A program made the translations under genes and the position numbers. This document shows positions 1 through 6,751 of a stretch of DNA of 64,000 nt, piece after piece. Where the stretch lies: positions 22,029 to 86,028 of the forward strand of contig WBUF01000007.1 in assembly GCA_008933825.1 (NCBI GenBank), read 5' to 3'. The notes under the pieces were generated by a model. The model had not been told where the DNA came from, did not search any database, and was given only the letters and a program-made list of their open reading frames with translations. Within the stretch, counting starts at the first letter, position 1, and each line of letters opens with the position of its first letter. This stretch comes from Rhodocyclaceae bacterium. Lineage in GTDB: Bacteria > Pseudomonadota > Gammaproteobacteria > Burkholderiales > Rhodocyclaceae.

Positions 1-43
1 TCCGTGAGATGGCGAAGCCTGACCGCTTCGCCAGGCGCCTGAT

Positions 44-66
44 AAAGTCAGTCTCCGCGATACGGC
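44..66 (+). repeat. Copy 1 of 23-bp dispersed motif
   Basis: Perfect match to the window-wide motif AAAGTCAGT-N9-ACGGC; the middle reads CTCCGCGAT. It lies just upstream of an intrinsic terminator and the DUF4143 gene. The first 42 bases may be the 3' end of an upstream gene (a TGA sits at 40-42), but too little is present to recognise it. Confidence 0.7.
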
Positions 67-71
67 GGATT

Positions 72-104
72 GCGAGCAGGCCGCTTCGTCCTGCTCGCCT
101 TTTA
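72..104 (+). terminator. Intrinsic terminator upstream of the DUF4143 gene
   Basis: GCGAGCAGG (72-80) pairs perfectly with CCTGCTCGC (90-98) around a 9-base loop and is followed by CTTTT. It probably ends a transcript entering from the left edge. Confidence 0.6.
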
Positions 105-137
105 CAAAGATATTCCATTAGTAATTGGAGGATTTTC

Positions 138-158
138 ATGGTACATTGCATGCCATGA
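138..158 (+). CDS. Possible six-codon leader peptide coupled to the DUF4143 gene
   Basis: ATG at 138 has the only good Shine-Dalgarno in the region (GGAGG at 127-131). It opens a six-codon frame, MVHCMP, whose TGA overlaps the ATG at 155 of the ATPase gene in an ATGA arrangement. The ATPase start itself has no SD, so reinitiation from this mini-frame is an attractive reading. The reading is inference; the frame also stays open upstream, and the peptide itself has no evident function. Confidence 0.3.
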   Translation: MVHCMP

Positions 159-1297
159 TCGCCCGGGATGCTCTGCGCCGGCGGATCGATCGGGCGCTTG
201 CCCGCAATCCCGTCGTCGCTCTCGTCGGACCGCGCCAGGTCGGCAAGACCACGCTGGCGCGGAGTTTCGTCGCGTCCGATTCACCCGACTACTTCGACCT
301 CGAGGACCCGGTCAGTCTGGCGCGCCTGGCCGAGCCGATGACCGCCCTGTCGCCGCTGGCCGGCCTGGTGGTCATCGACGAAATCCAGCGTTCCGACGAC
401 CTGTTCCCGGTCCTGCGCGTGCTGGCGGACCGGCCGGGCACGCCGGCCCGCTTTCTCGTGTTGGGCAGCGCTTCCCCTGCGCTGCTCCGCCAATCGAGTG
501 AATCCCTCGCGGGGCGCATCGAGGTGATCGAGGTCGGCGGATTCAGCCTGGCCGAAGCCGGCCTCGAGGCCGCCGACACGCTCTGGCTCCGCGGCGGCTA
601 TCCGCGCGCGTATCTTGCGCGCAGCCAGGCCGACAGTCAGGCATGGCGCCGGCAGTTCCTGCTGGCCCTGGCGGAGCGCGACCTGCCGCAGCTGGGCATG
701 CGCCTCGCACCGGCAGCGATGATGCGCTTCCTGACCATGCTGGCGCATTACCACGGACAGATATGGAATGCCGCCGAGCCCGCCCGCTCGCTCGGCATTT
801 CGGAGTCCAGCGTGCGGCGCTACCTCGACCTGCTCAGCGGCAGCTATCTCGTCCGGCAGCTGCAGCCGTGGCACGAAAACATCGGCAAGCGCCAGGTCAA
901 GGCGCCGAAGCTGTACTGGCGCGATTCGGGCCTGCTCCACCAACTGCTCGGCATCAATGCGCGCAACGCCCTGCTGGCCCATCCGAAATGCGGCGCGTCC
1001 TGGGAAGGCTTCGTCATGGAGGAGCTGATTCGCGGCCTGGAACCGGACGAGGCCTATTTCTGGGCCACCCACACCGGCGCGGAACTGGACGGGCTGTTCA
1101 TCAAGCAAGGCCGCCGCCTCGGCATCGAGATCAAGCGCGCCGACGCGCCGCTGCTCACGCCCTCGATGCGCCATGCTTTGGCCGATCTCGGGCTGGATCT
1201 GCTGTGGGTGATCTACCCCGGCAAGCGATCCTATCCGCTGCACGACAAGGTGCAGGTGCTGCCGCTGGACGAGGCACTGGCCTACGCCGCGCAGTGA
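155..1297 (+). CDS. AAA ATPase with DUF4143 domain
   Basis: 380-residue P-loop protein of the AAA_14/DUF4143 family. Walker A GPRQVGKT lies near residues 25-32 and Walker B VVIDEIQ near 72-78. The middle carries the family's LGSAS...SLAGR segment. The C-terminal half has the DUF4143 signature (YWRDSGLLHQLLGI, then GASWEGFVMEELI) and an ELD...EIK pair that resembles a degenerate PD-(D/E)xK nuclease core. Cellular role of the family is unresolved; members are often near mobile or toxin-antitoxin genes, but nothing here supports a partner. The ATG at 155 is chosen because upstream residues are not family-like; a TTG at 125 is the alternative. Confidence 0.85.
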   Translation: MIARDALRRRIDRALARNPVVALVGPRQVGKTTLARSFVASDSPDYFDLEDPVSLARLAEPMTALSPLAGLVVIDEIQRSDDLFPVLRVLADRPGTPARFLVLGSASPALLRQSSESLAGRIEVIEVGGFSLAEAGLEAADTLWLRGGYPRAYLARSQADSQAWRRQFLLALAERDLPQLGMRLAPAAMMRFLTMLAHYHGQIWNAAEPARSLGISESSVRRYLDLLSGSYLVRQLQPWHENIGKRQVKAPKLYWRDSGLLHQLLGINARNALLAHPKCGASWEGFVMEELIRGLEPDEAYFWATHTGAELDGLFIKQGRRLGIEIKRADAPLLTPSMRHALADLGLDLLWVIYPGKRSYPLHDKVQVLPLDEALAYAAQ

Positions 1298-1306
1298 GGA
1301 CCGTCC

Positions 1307-1329
1307 GCCGTGCTGCGGAGACTGACTTT
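1307..1329 (-). repeat. Copy 2 of 23-bp dispersed motif
   Basis: On the minus strand it matches AAAGTCAGT-N9-ACGGC exactly, with middle CTCCGCAGC. It sits in the gap between convergent genes, 9 bases after the DUF4143 stop. Confidence 0.7.
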
Positions 1330-1340
1330 CAGTTCCGGCG

Positions 1341-1364
1341 TAACGCCCGCTGACGCGGGCATTA
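1341..1364. terminator. Weak bidirectional hairpin between convergent genes
   Basis: TAACGCCCGC and GCGGGCATTA pair (one mismatch) around TGAC. No U-tract follows on either strand, so terminator function is uncertain. Confidence 0.3.
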
Positions 1365-1408
1365 GCCTGCTCTGAAACTCCGCTTCGCTCCGTTTTCCCC
1401 GCAGGCCG

Positions 1409-3112
1409 TCAGTGCCGGAAGCCGTACCCCTCCGCCGGGTGCAACTGCCATTCCCCCTCCCCGCACAGTTCCAGCACCTGCCTGTGATACTTGAGGATGC
1501 TCGCGCGGTGGGCGACGCTGACCAGCGTCGTCTGCAAGGCAGCGAGCTGGCGGTAGAGGCTTTCCTCGTTGGCGGCGTCGAGCGCGCTGGTGGCTTCGTC
1601 GAGGATGACGTAGCGCGGCCGCGTGAGCAGCACGCGGGCGAAGGCAAGGCGCTGCTGCTCGCCGATGGAGAGCACCTTTTCCCAGTCGCGCTCGGCGTCG
1701 AGGCCGCCGAAGCGCTCGGCGACGTCGGGCAGGTTCACCCGCTCGAGCAGGCGCAGCAGCTCGGCGTCGGGCACCGGCCGTTCCTGCTGCGGGTAGAGCA
1801 GCTGGCTGCGCAGCGTGCCGAGGATCATGTAGGGCTGCTGCGGCAGGAACAGGATGTCCCCCGGGCGCGGGCGCACGATGCGGCCGCTGCCGCAGTACCA
1901 CAGGCCGGCGATGGCGCGCAGCAGCGAGCTCTTGCCGCTGCCGCTCTCGCCGACGATGAGCAGCCCCTCGCCGTGGTCGATGGCGACGGAGAGGTTCTTC
2001 ACCAGGGTGCGCTCGCCGCCGGGCGTCAGCAGCGTGACGTGCTCCAGCGCCAGCCGGTCGCCCTGCGCCGATTCGATCAGGCTCGGGCTGCGCGCGCGGC
2101 AGGCCGGCTCCGCCGCCAGCACGCGCGAGAAGGTGTTGAGGCGGTCGATGCCGGCGGCGAAGCGGCTGAGGCCCTCGAAGTTCTCGATCACCACCGAGAT
2201 GGCGGAAAGCACGGCGGCGAAGGCGCCGGCGGCCTGCACGGCGGCGCCAACCTCCAACTCGCCGGAGAGCACGTCGCCGGCGATGATGGCGCTGGGCAGG
2301 ACGATGGTGAGCAGGCCATAGGCGTACTGGAAGAGGTTGAGGAAGAGCTGGCTGCGGATCAGCTTGTTGTAGTTGTCGAAGGCGGCGGCGAAGCGGCGGC
2401 GCACCTGCTGCGATTCCTGCGCCTCGCCGCGGTAGAAGGCGATCGACTCGGCGTTCTCGCGGACGCGCACCATGCCGAAGCGGAAGTCGGCCTCGCGCTT
2501 CAGCTGCATGAAGTTGAGGCCGAGCAGCGGCTTGCCGAACACCGCCAGCGTGACGGTGGTGCCGAAGATGGCATAGACGACGAGGAAGTACACCAGCACC
2601 CGCGAGATCTCCCACAGCACGAGGCTGAAGGCGAAGAGCTGCAGCACCGCGCCGATCAGGATCAGCAGGAAATACAGCGTGCGCTGGGTAAAGGTGTTGA
2701 TGTCCTCGGCGATGCGCTGGTCGGGGTTGTCGATGGCGGTATTGGCGTTCAGCTCGTAGTAGTGGCGCTGCGCGAAGTAGCTGTCGAGGAAGCGGCCGGT
2801 CAGCCAGCGCCGCCAGAGGATGCCGAGCTTGTCGCGCACGAAGTAGTAGAAGGCGTACACCGGCACGGCGAAGAGCAGCAGGCCGAGGCAGTAGCGGATG
2901 GCGGCCCAGAAGCGCTCTTCCTCGCGCGCCGCCAGGGCCGAGGTGAATTCGCCGGTCTGCTCGTTGAAGAGCACGGCGAAGCGGGTCTGGCCGAGCAGCA
3001 GCAGCACCAGCAGCGCCAGCAGGCCCCAGGCCTTGAGTTTTTCATCGTGGCGCCAGTAGGGAGTGGCGATGGCCCAGAAGCGCTGCAGGTGGTGGCGGTC
3101 GACGGTTTTCAT
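1409..3112 (-). CDS. SbmA/BacA-like ABC transporter, fused permease-ATPase
   Basis: 567-residue half-transporter of the ABC_membrane_2 (YddA, SbmA/BacA-like, ABCD) class. The N-terminal half has about five or six membrane segments and the family sequence RRWLTGRFLDSYFAQRHYY (about 101-119). The C-terminal ATPase has Walker A GESGSGKSS at 388-396, signature LSIGEQQ at 481-487 and Walker B VILDEATSALD near 502-512. It acts in the inner membrane as a homodimer. Relatives move peptides, vitamin B12 or bleomycin-like compounds, or acyl-CoA; the substrate cannot be read here. It follows a 22-codon membrane ORF by 24 bases on the same strand, suggesting co-transcription. Confidence 0.88.
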   Translation of the reverse strand: MKTVDRHHLQRFWAIATPYWRHDEKLKAWGLLALLVLLLLGQTRFAVLFNEQTGEFTSALAAREEERFWAAIRYCLGLLLFAVPVYAFYYFVRDKLGILWRRWLTGRFLDSYFAQRHYYELNANTAIDNPDQRIAEDINTFTQRTLYFLLILIGAVLQLFAFSLVLWEISRVLVYFLVVYAIFGTTVTLAVFGKPLLGLNFMQLKREADFRFGMVRVRENAESIAFYRGEAQESQQVRRRFAAAFDNYNKLIRSQLFLNLFQYAYGLLTIVLPSAIIAGDVLSGELEVGAAVQAAGAFAAVLSAISVVIENFEGLSRFAAGIDRLNTFSRVLAAEPACRARSPSLIESAQGDRLALEHVTLLTPGGERTLVKNLSVAIDHGEGLLIVGESGSGKSSLLRAIAGLWYCGSGRIVRPRPGDILFLPQQPYMILGTLRSQLLYPQQERPVPDAELLRLLERVNLPDVAERFGGLDAERDWEKVLSIGEQQRLAFARVLLTRPRYVILDEATSALDAANEESLYRQLAALQTTLVSVAHRASILKYHRQVLELCGEGEWQLHPAEGYGFRH

Positions 3113-3136
3113 GTGCGGCCGCCATTGTAGCCTTCC

Positions 3137-3205
3137 TCAGGCGAACAGCATGGCGGCAAGCGACAGCGCGGTCGTGGCCCAGAACACGATCGGATCGGGG
3201 TTCAT
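3137..3205 (-). CDS. 22-residue single-pass membrane micropeptide
   Basis: A 23-codon frame including the stop, beginning MNPDPIVFWATT and ending SLAAMLFA. It has an excellent Shine-Dalgarno (AGGAGGAG, about 4 bases before ATG), one of the best in the window. Residues 6-22 are almost entirely hydrophobic, so one inner-membrane helix with a short periplasmic or cytoplasmic N-terminus is expected. Its TGA lies 24 bases before the ABC transporter start, and a stop-overlapping GAGGAAGG may serve the transporter. I do not recognise a family. The position recalls small accessory subunits such as CydX or KdpF, but that comparison is only by size and topology. Confidence 0.5.
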   Translation of the reverse strand: MNPDPIVFWATTALSLAAMLFA

Positions 3206-3241
3206 GGTCTCCTCCTTTCTCCGTGCAGGATAAGGAGGCGG

Positions 3242-3262
3242 GTGGCTCATGGCGTGAGCCCC
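3242..3262. promoter_or_regulatory. Candidate WYL operator upstream of the micropeptide/ABC unit
   Basis: GTGGCTCAT-GGC-GTGAGCCCC. It matches the perfect palindrome at 4288-4308 at 16 of 18 arm positions with the same 3-base spacer. It lies 37 bases upstream of the micropeptide start on the minus strand. A shared operator for the WYL regulator is inferred. Confidence 0.45.
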
Positions 3263-3299
3263 TCCTCCCCCGCTCTCCCGTCGGGAGGCAAGGGGCGAA
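3260..3299. repeat. REP-like C/G-rich palindromic repeat
   Basis: CTCTCCCGTCGGGAGG is the palindromic core, flanked by C-rich and G-rich arms. The same type recurs at 12334-12366 (shared GGGAGAGCGGGGG on one strand or the other) and, more loosely, at 62809-62839. It lies immediately after the WYL gene stop. Confidence 0.5.
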
Positions 3300-3304
3300 G
3301 TCGG

Positions 3305-4279
3305 TCAGTACCGGTCGAGCGCCGCCTTGAGCCGGGTCGCGACCTCCTTGCGCAGCGCCGCCGGCCCCAGCACTTCGACGTCGGCGCCCTGCTTGAGGAT
3401 GTCCATGACGAGTTCGCGGCTGTCCGAATAGGGCACGTCCAGCAGGTAGTGCCCGTCATTGTCGAAGCGCGCCTTCTGTTTCGGGTGCCACTGCTCCATC
3501 GACACCCAGCGCGCCCGCTCCGGCGTGAAGCGCAGCTTCGCCCACTGCACCTTGCGGCCGGAGAAGATGCCGTAGCCGGCGCCGAGCACCGCGTCGAGCG
3601 TCTTCTCCGGCACGTGGCGCGCCGGCTGCTCGATGATCTCGGCGCGGCGGATGGCATCCACGGCGAAGCTGCGCAGGTCGTTCCTCAGGTGGCACCAGGC
3701 ATCGAGGTACCAGTTGTCGCGGTAGTACACCAGCCGCTGCGGCGAGACCTCGCGCTCGATGGTCTCGTTGCGCGCCCGCACGAAATGCGCGATGAGCAGG
3801 CGCTTCCGGCGCAGCAGGGCCGAGCCGACCACGGCAAAGTGATCGAGCGCCAGGCGGCGCGCAGCCATGCCAAGGATGCGGATGCGCTTGTGGATCTCCT
3901 CGGTGGTGTCGTCGGCGGTGCCGAGCAGCGCGCGCAGGCGCGCGAGGAGCGGCGCGATGTGCGGGCCGAGCAAGCCGCCGCCGTCGAGGTTCATGAGCAG
4001 GTGCTGCATGGTGAGCAGCGCGTGCACTTCCTGCGCCGAGAACCACAGGCCGGGCAGCTCGTACTGCGCGGCGCCGCTCTCGTGCCCGGCGAAGCGGTAG
4101 CCGCCGGCCTCGCGGTCCCAGACGATCGGCGCGTTGAGGCGGTTCCTCATGTACTCGAGGTCGCGCTTGATCGTCGCACGCGAGACTTCCAGCTTCTCCT
4201 CGAGTACCGCGAAGGGGACGACCTTCCTTTCGTTGAGCAGCTGGTCGATGCGGTAGAAACGCTCGGTGCGGTCCATCAT
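3305..4279 (-). CDS. WYL-domain transcriptional regulator
   Basis: 324 residues. The N-terminal DeoR-type helix-turn-helix covers about 1-60 (RIDQLLNERKVVPFAVLEE then VSRATIKRDLEYM), followed by a WYL sensor domain (about 150-220, including YYRDNWYLDAW) and a WCX-like C-terminus. WYL proteins bind nucleic-acid-like or nucleotide ligands and regulate stress, DNA damage and defence genes. The gene is in a minus-strand run after the ClpX-like gene. A perfect 9-bp palindrome overlaps its probable promoter, and a close relative lies upstream of the next downstream gene, which suggests autorepression plus control of the micropeptide/ABC unit. Two adjacent ATG codons (4277-4279 and 4274-4276) are equally possible starts. 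Confidence 0.88.
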   Translation of the reverse strand: MMDRTERFYRIDQLLNERKVVPFAVLEEKLEVSRATIKRDLEYMRNRLNAPIVWDREAGGYRFAGHESGAAQYELPGLWFSAQEVHALLTMQHLLMNLDGGGLLGPHIAPLLARLRALLGTADDTTEEIHKRIRILGMAARRLALDHFAVVGSALLRRKRLLIAHFVRARNETIEREVSPQRLVYYRDNWYLDAWCHLRNDLRSFAVDAIRRAEIIEQPARHVPEKTLDAVLGAGYGIFSGRKVQWAKLRFTPERARWVSMEQWHPKQKARFDNDGHYLLDVPYSDSRELVMDILKQGADVEVLGPAALRKEVATRLKAALDRY

Positions 4280-4287
4280 CCACCCTG

Positions 4288-4314
4288 GTGGCTCATGAGA
4301 TGAGCCACATTATG
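4288..4314 (-). promoter_or_regulatory. Perfect palindrome and -10 element before the WYL gene
   Basis: GTGGCTCAT (4288-4296) and ATGAGCCAC (4300-4308) are perfect 9-bp arms around GAG. On the minus strand CATAAT (4309-4314) is a fair -10 directly upstream, which puts the start of transcription inside the palindrome, as expected for an autorepressor site. No convincing -35 is seen and no U-tract follows, so a terminator is less likely. Confidence 0.5.
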
Positions 4315-5314
4315 CCTGAATCGCCCCTCCCTGCGCGTCGATGAAGCGCGCCGGCTCGAAGAGCGAAGCGATGACGACCTTCGCGATGCGCTTGTCGTCC
4401 GGCACGACGTAGAGCACCGGCGTGAGCATCTCCTCGAAGATGCCGCGCAGGCTGCGCGCGCCGACCTTGTATTCGATGGCCAGCTCGGCGATCTGCTCGA
4501 ACACCGGCGGATCGATCGTCAGCTCGACGCCCTCGCCCTGCAGAATCTCGCGGAACTGGCGGTAGATGGCGTTGCGCGGCGCGGTCATGATGCGCACCAG
4601 CATGGCCTTGTCGAGGTCCTCGAAGCTGGCGATGATCGGCAGCCGCCCGGCAAACTCGGGAATGAGGCCGAACTCGAAGAGATCGGTCGGCTTCACGCGG
4701 GCGTTGAGCCGGTCGAGGATGCGCTGGTCCTCGCCGCCGGTGGCGGAGATGAAGCCGAAGGCATGCGTCTTGGCGAGGATCTTGCGCAGGCCGACGAAGG
4801 CGCCGCCGCAGATGAAGAGGATGTTGGCGGTGTCGATATACTGGCCGTGCTTGAGCCGCACCGGCGCGCCTTCCATGATCTTGAGCAGGGCGTGCTGAAC
4901 GCTCTCGCCCGAGGCACCGCCCGCCTGGCCGCTGATGGCCTTGAGCTTGTCCACCTCGTCGATGAAGACGATGCCGCGCTGCGCCCGTGCCACGTCGCCG
5001 TCGGCCTTCTCCAGCAGGCGCTGCAGGATGGCATCGATCTCCTCGTTGGCGTATTCCGTCTGCGCCAGCGAGGTGGCGTCGGCCGTGACGAAGGGCACTC
5101 GCAGCACGCGCGCCAGGGTCTCGCACAGCAGCGTCTTGCCGGTGCCGGTGGAGCCGACGAGCAGGACATTGCTCTTGGCGATACCGGCCCCCTCGCTCTC
5201 GGCCTTGCCGATCTTCTTGTAGTGCGAATAGACGGCGACGGCGACGGTCTTCTTGGCGTCGTCCTGGCCGATGACGTACTGGTCGAGGTGGCTGACGATG
5301 GTGCTCGGGGTCAT
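4310..5314 (-). CDS. ClpX-like AAA+ ATPase lacking the zinc-binding domain
   Basis: 334 residues aligning by eye with the AAA+ core of ClpX (about 424 residues with its zinc-binding domain). Walker A GSTGTGKT is at 54-61, Walker B IVFIDEVDK at 115-123, the FGLIPEFAGR segment near 215-224 and sensor-2 GARSLRG near the C-terminus. The N-terminal Zn domain is absent. The pore-1 position that is GYVG in ClpX reads EYAN (about 87-90), the RKH-loop region is shortened, and the ClpP-docking IGF loop position reads FGF. It is probably an ATP-driven unfoldase or remodeller with altered substrate grip; whether it docks ClpP is open. It leads the minus-strand run containing the WYL regulator. Confidence 0.85.
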   Translation of the reverse strand: MTPSTIVSHLDQYVIGQDDAKKTVAVAVYSHYKKIGKAESEGAGIAKSNVLLVGSTGTGKTLLCETLARVLRVPFVTADATSLAQTEYANEEIDAILQRLLEKADGDVARAQRGIVFIDEVDKLKAISGQAGGASGESVQHALLKIMEGAPVRLKHGQYIDTANILFICGGAFVGLRKILAKTHAFGFISATGGEDQRILDRLNARVKPTDLFEFGLIPEFAGRLPIIASFEDLDKAMLVRIMTAPRNAIYRQFREILQGEGVELTIDPPVFEQIAELAIEYKVGARSLRGIFEEMLTPVLYVVPDDKRIAKVVIASLFEPARFIDAQGGAIQA

Positions 5315-5389
5315 GGCGGCCGCTCCATTCGGGATGGCGGCATTATGCCCGGAGTTGCCAGCGGGGGTGTTGCGGGTCGATACTTGCGC

Positions 5390-5404
5390 ATTCCGTTCCG
5401 GAAT
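5390..5404. promoter_or_regulatory. Palindrome close to the FecR-domain gene start
   Basis: ATTCCG-TTC-CGGAAT, perfect 6-bp arms, ends 9 bases before the ATG at 5414. It could be an operator or a hairpin over the ribosome-binding region, since no clear Shine-Dalgarno is present. Function is unknown. Confidence 0.3.
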
Positions 5405-5413
5405 CCGGGTGCC

Positions 5414-6670
5414 ATGAAACCGCCTAGCCTGTCCGCCGCCTGCGCTTTGCTCGCCTGCACGGTTTTCCTCTTCGGCCCGTCAGGGGCCGTCGCGCAGCCC
5501 GTCCCGCCCGACGGCGACCGGTTCGCCACTGTCTGGCGGCTCAGAGGCGAACTCACCGCCGCCGACTCCTCCGGCGCAGAGCGCACCCTGCGCGAAGGCG
5601 ACACGGTGCGCGTGGGCGACCGCGTCCGCGCCGCCGCGAGCGGCGAGGCCGTGCTGAAAACGGCCGATGCCGGCTTTGTAGCCTTGCGGCCCGGCGCCGA
5701 ATTCCTGCCCGAACGCTTCTCCGCCGAAGGCAAGCCCTCGGACAGCCTCACGCTGCGCCTTGTCAGCGGCGGCCTGCGCGTCATCACCGGCTGGATCGGC
5801 CGACTCAACCGCTCCGGTCACCGCATCATCACGCCCACCGCCACCATCGGCATCCGCGGCACCGACCACGAGCCTTACGTCATTTCCGCCGAACTGGCGA
5901 AGAGCCTGTCGCAGCGCGAGGGCACCTACGACAAGGTGAACCGCGGCGGCACGACGATGGACGTGGACGGCAACACACTCGACATCGATGCCGGCAAGGT
6001 CGGCTTCGTGCGCGCGGCCAAGCCGTTCAAGTCGCGCGCGCTGATGACGCTGCTGCTGCCCGTGCTCCTCGACAAGGTGCCGGACTTTTACGTGCCCGGC
6101 GCCTTCGACGCTGAACTCGACCGGCTGGCCGAGGGCGCGGATGCCGAGAGCCGGCGCCTGCTCGAAGAGCGCCAGAAGGCGCCACCCCCGGATCAGGCCG
6201 CTGCACCCGCCGCATCCGAAACAGCGCCCGCCACCGCCTCGGCGGCTGCATCCGCGAAGGGCGCCTGTGATGCGCCGGCGCAAGAATGGCTGGCACGGCT
6301 GGACGACGCCATCGTCCAGCGCAATGCGCGCGCCGTCATCGACCTGTTCGCCCCCGATGCGGCGATCAAGGCCCATGTGCGCGGCGGCGACGGCACGCTG
6401 AAGACGGCCGAGTTCACCCGCGACGAGCTGGCGCAGAGCAGCGTCGACGCGATGCTCGGCCTGCAGGGCTTCAAGCAGCGCCGCCCGGTGGTCGAAGGCC
6501 GGCCTGCCGAGGGCGCCAAGGGCTGCGAGCGCGTCGCCGTGCGCAGCGTGTCGATCGAGCAGGGCGTGCGCAACGGCAAGCCCTACCGCTTCGAGTCGCT
6601 GGAGGAATACGTGATCGAGCGCCGTGCCGGCCGCTGGGTGGCGGTGCGCGCCGAGACGACGCAGCGCTAG
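5414..6670 (+). CDS. Secreted FecR-domain protein with C-terminal NTF2-like region
   Basis: 418 residues. A signal peptide covers about 1-28 (hydrophobic core ACALLACTVFLFG, AVA-Q cleavage). The FecR domain (about 38-155) carries the usual GDRV and TPTATIGIRGTDH segments. An Ala/Pro-rich linker (about 255-285) leads to a C-terminal segment (about 290-418: WLARLDDAIVQRNARAVIDLF...) that looks like a nuclear-import-factor-2-like domain of the kind used for binding or catalysis in envelope proteins. It is likely periplasmic. No sigma factor or TonB receptor gene is adjacent, so classical Fec signalling is unlikely. Transcribed away from the ClpX-like gene. Confidence 0.75.
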   Translation: MKPPSLSAACALLACTVFLFGPSGAVAQPVPPDGDRFATVWRLRGELTAADSSGAERTLREGDTVRVGDRVRAAASGEAVLKTADAGFVALRPGAEFLPERFSAEGKPSDSLTLRLVSGGLRVITGWIGRLNRSGHRIITPTATIGIRGTDHEPYVISAELAKSLSQREGTYDKVNRGGTTMDVDGNTLDIDAGKVGFVRAAKPFKSRALMTLLLPVLLDKVPDFYVPGAFDAELDRLAEGADAESRRLLEERQKAPPPDQAAAPAASETAPATASAAASAKGACDAPAQEWLARLDDAIVQRNARAVIDLFAPDAAIKAHVRGGDGTLKTAEFTRDELAQSSVDAMLGLQGFKQRRPVVEGRPAEGAKGCERVAVRSVSIEQGVRNGKPYRFESLEEYVIERRAGRWVAVRAETTQR

Positions 6671-6751
6671 GCCGGGACAGGACACGCCATCCCGTTCCCC
6701 GGCCGGTCTGGCAGCGCTCGGCTACGGGGCGGGCAAGCAGAAGGGAAACGG

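Noticed and set aside
155..1297. DUF4143 gene as part of a defence island
   Set aside because: No restriction, CRISPR, toxin-antitoxin or integrase gene is adjacent within the window.
1412..3130. Long plus-strand open frame opposite the ABC transporter
   Set aside because: Shadow: high GC removes stops; the composition is Gln/Glu/Ala/Gly/Val-rich and low in complexity with no domain, while the opposite frame is a complete ABC transporter.
3300..3325. GAAGTCGGTCAGTACCGG near the WYL stop as another motif copy
   Set aside because: Order of blocks and spacing differ from the consensus.
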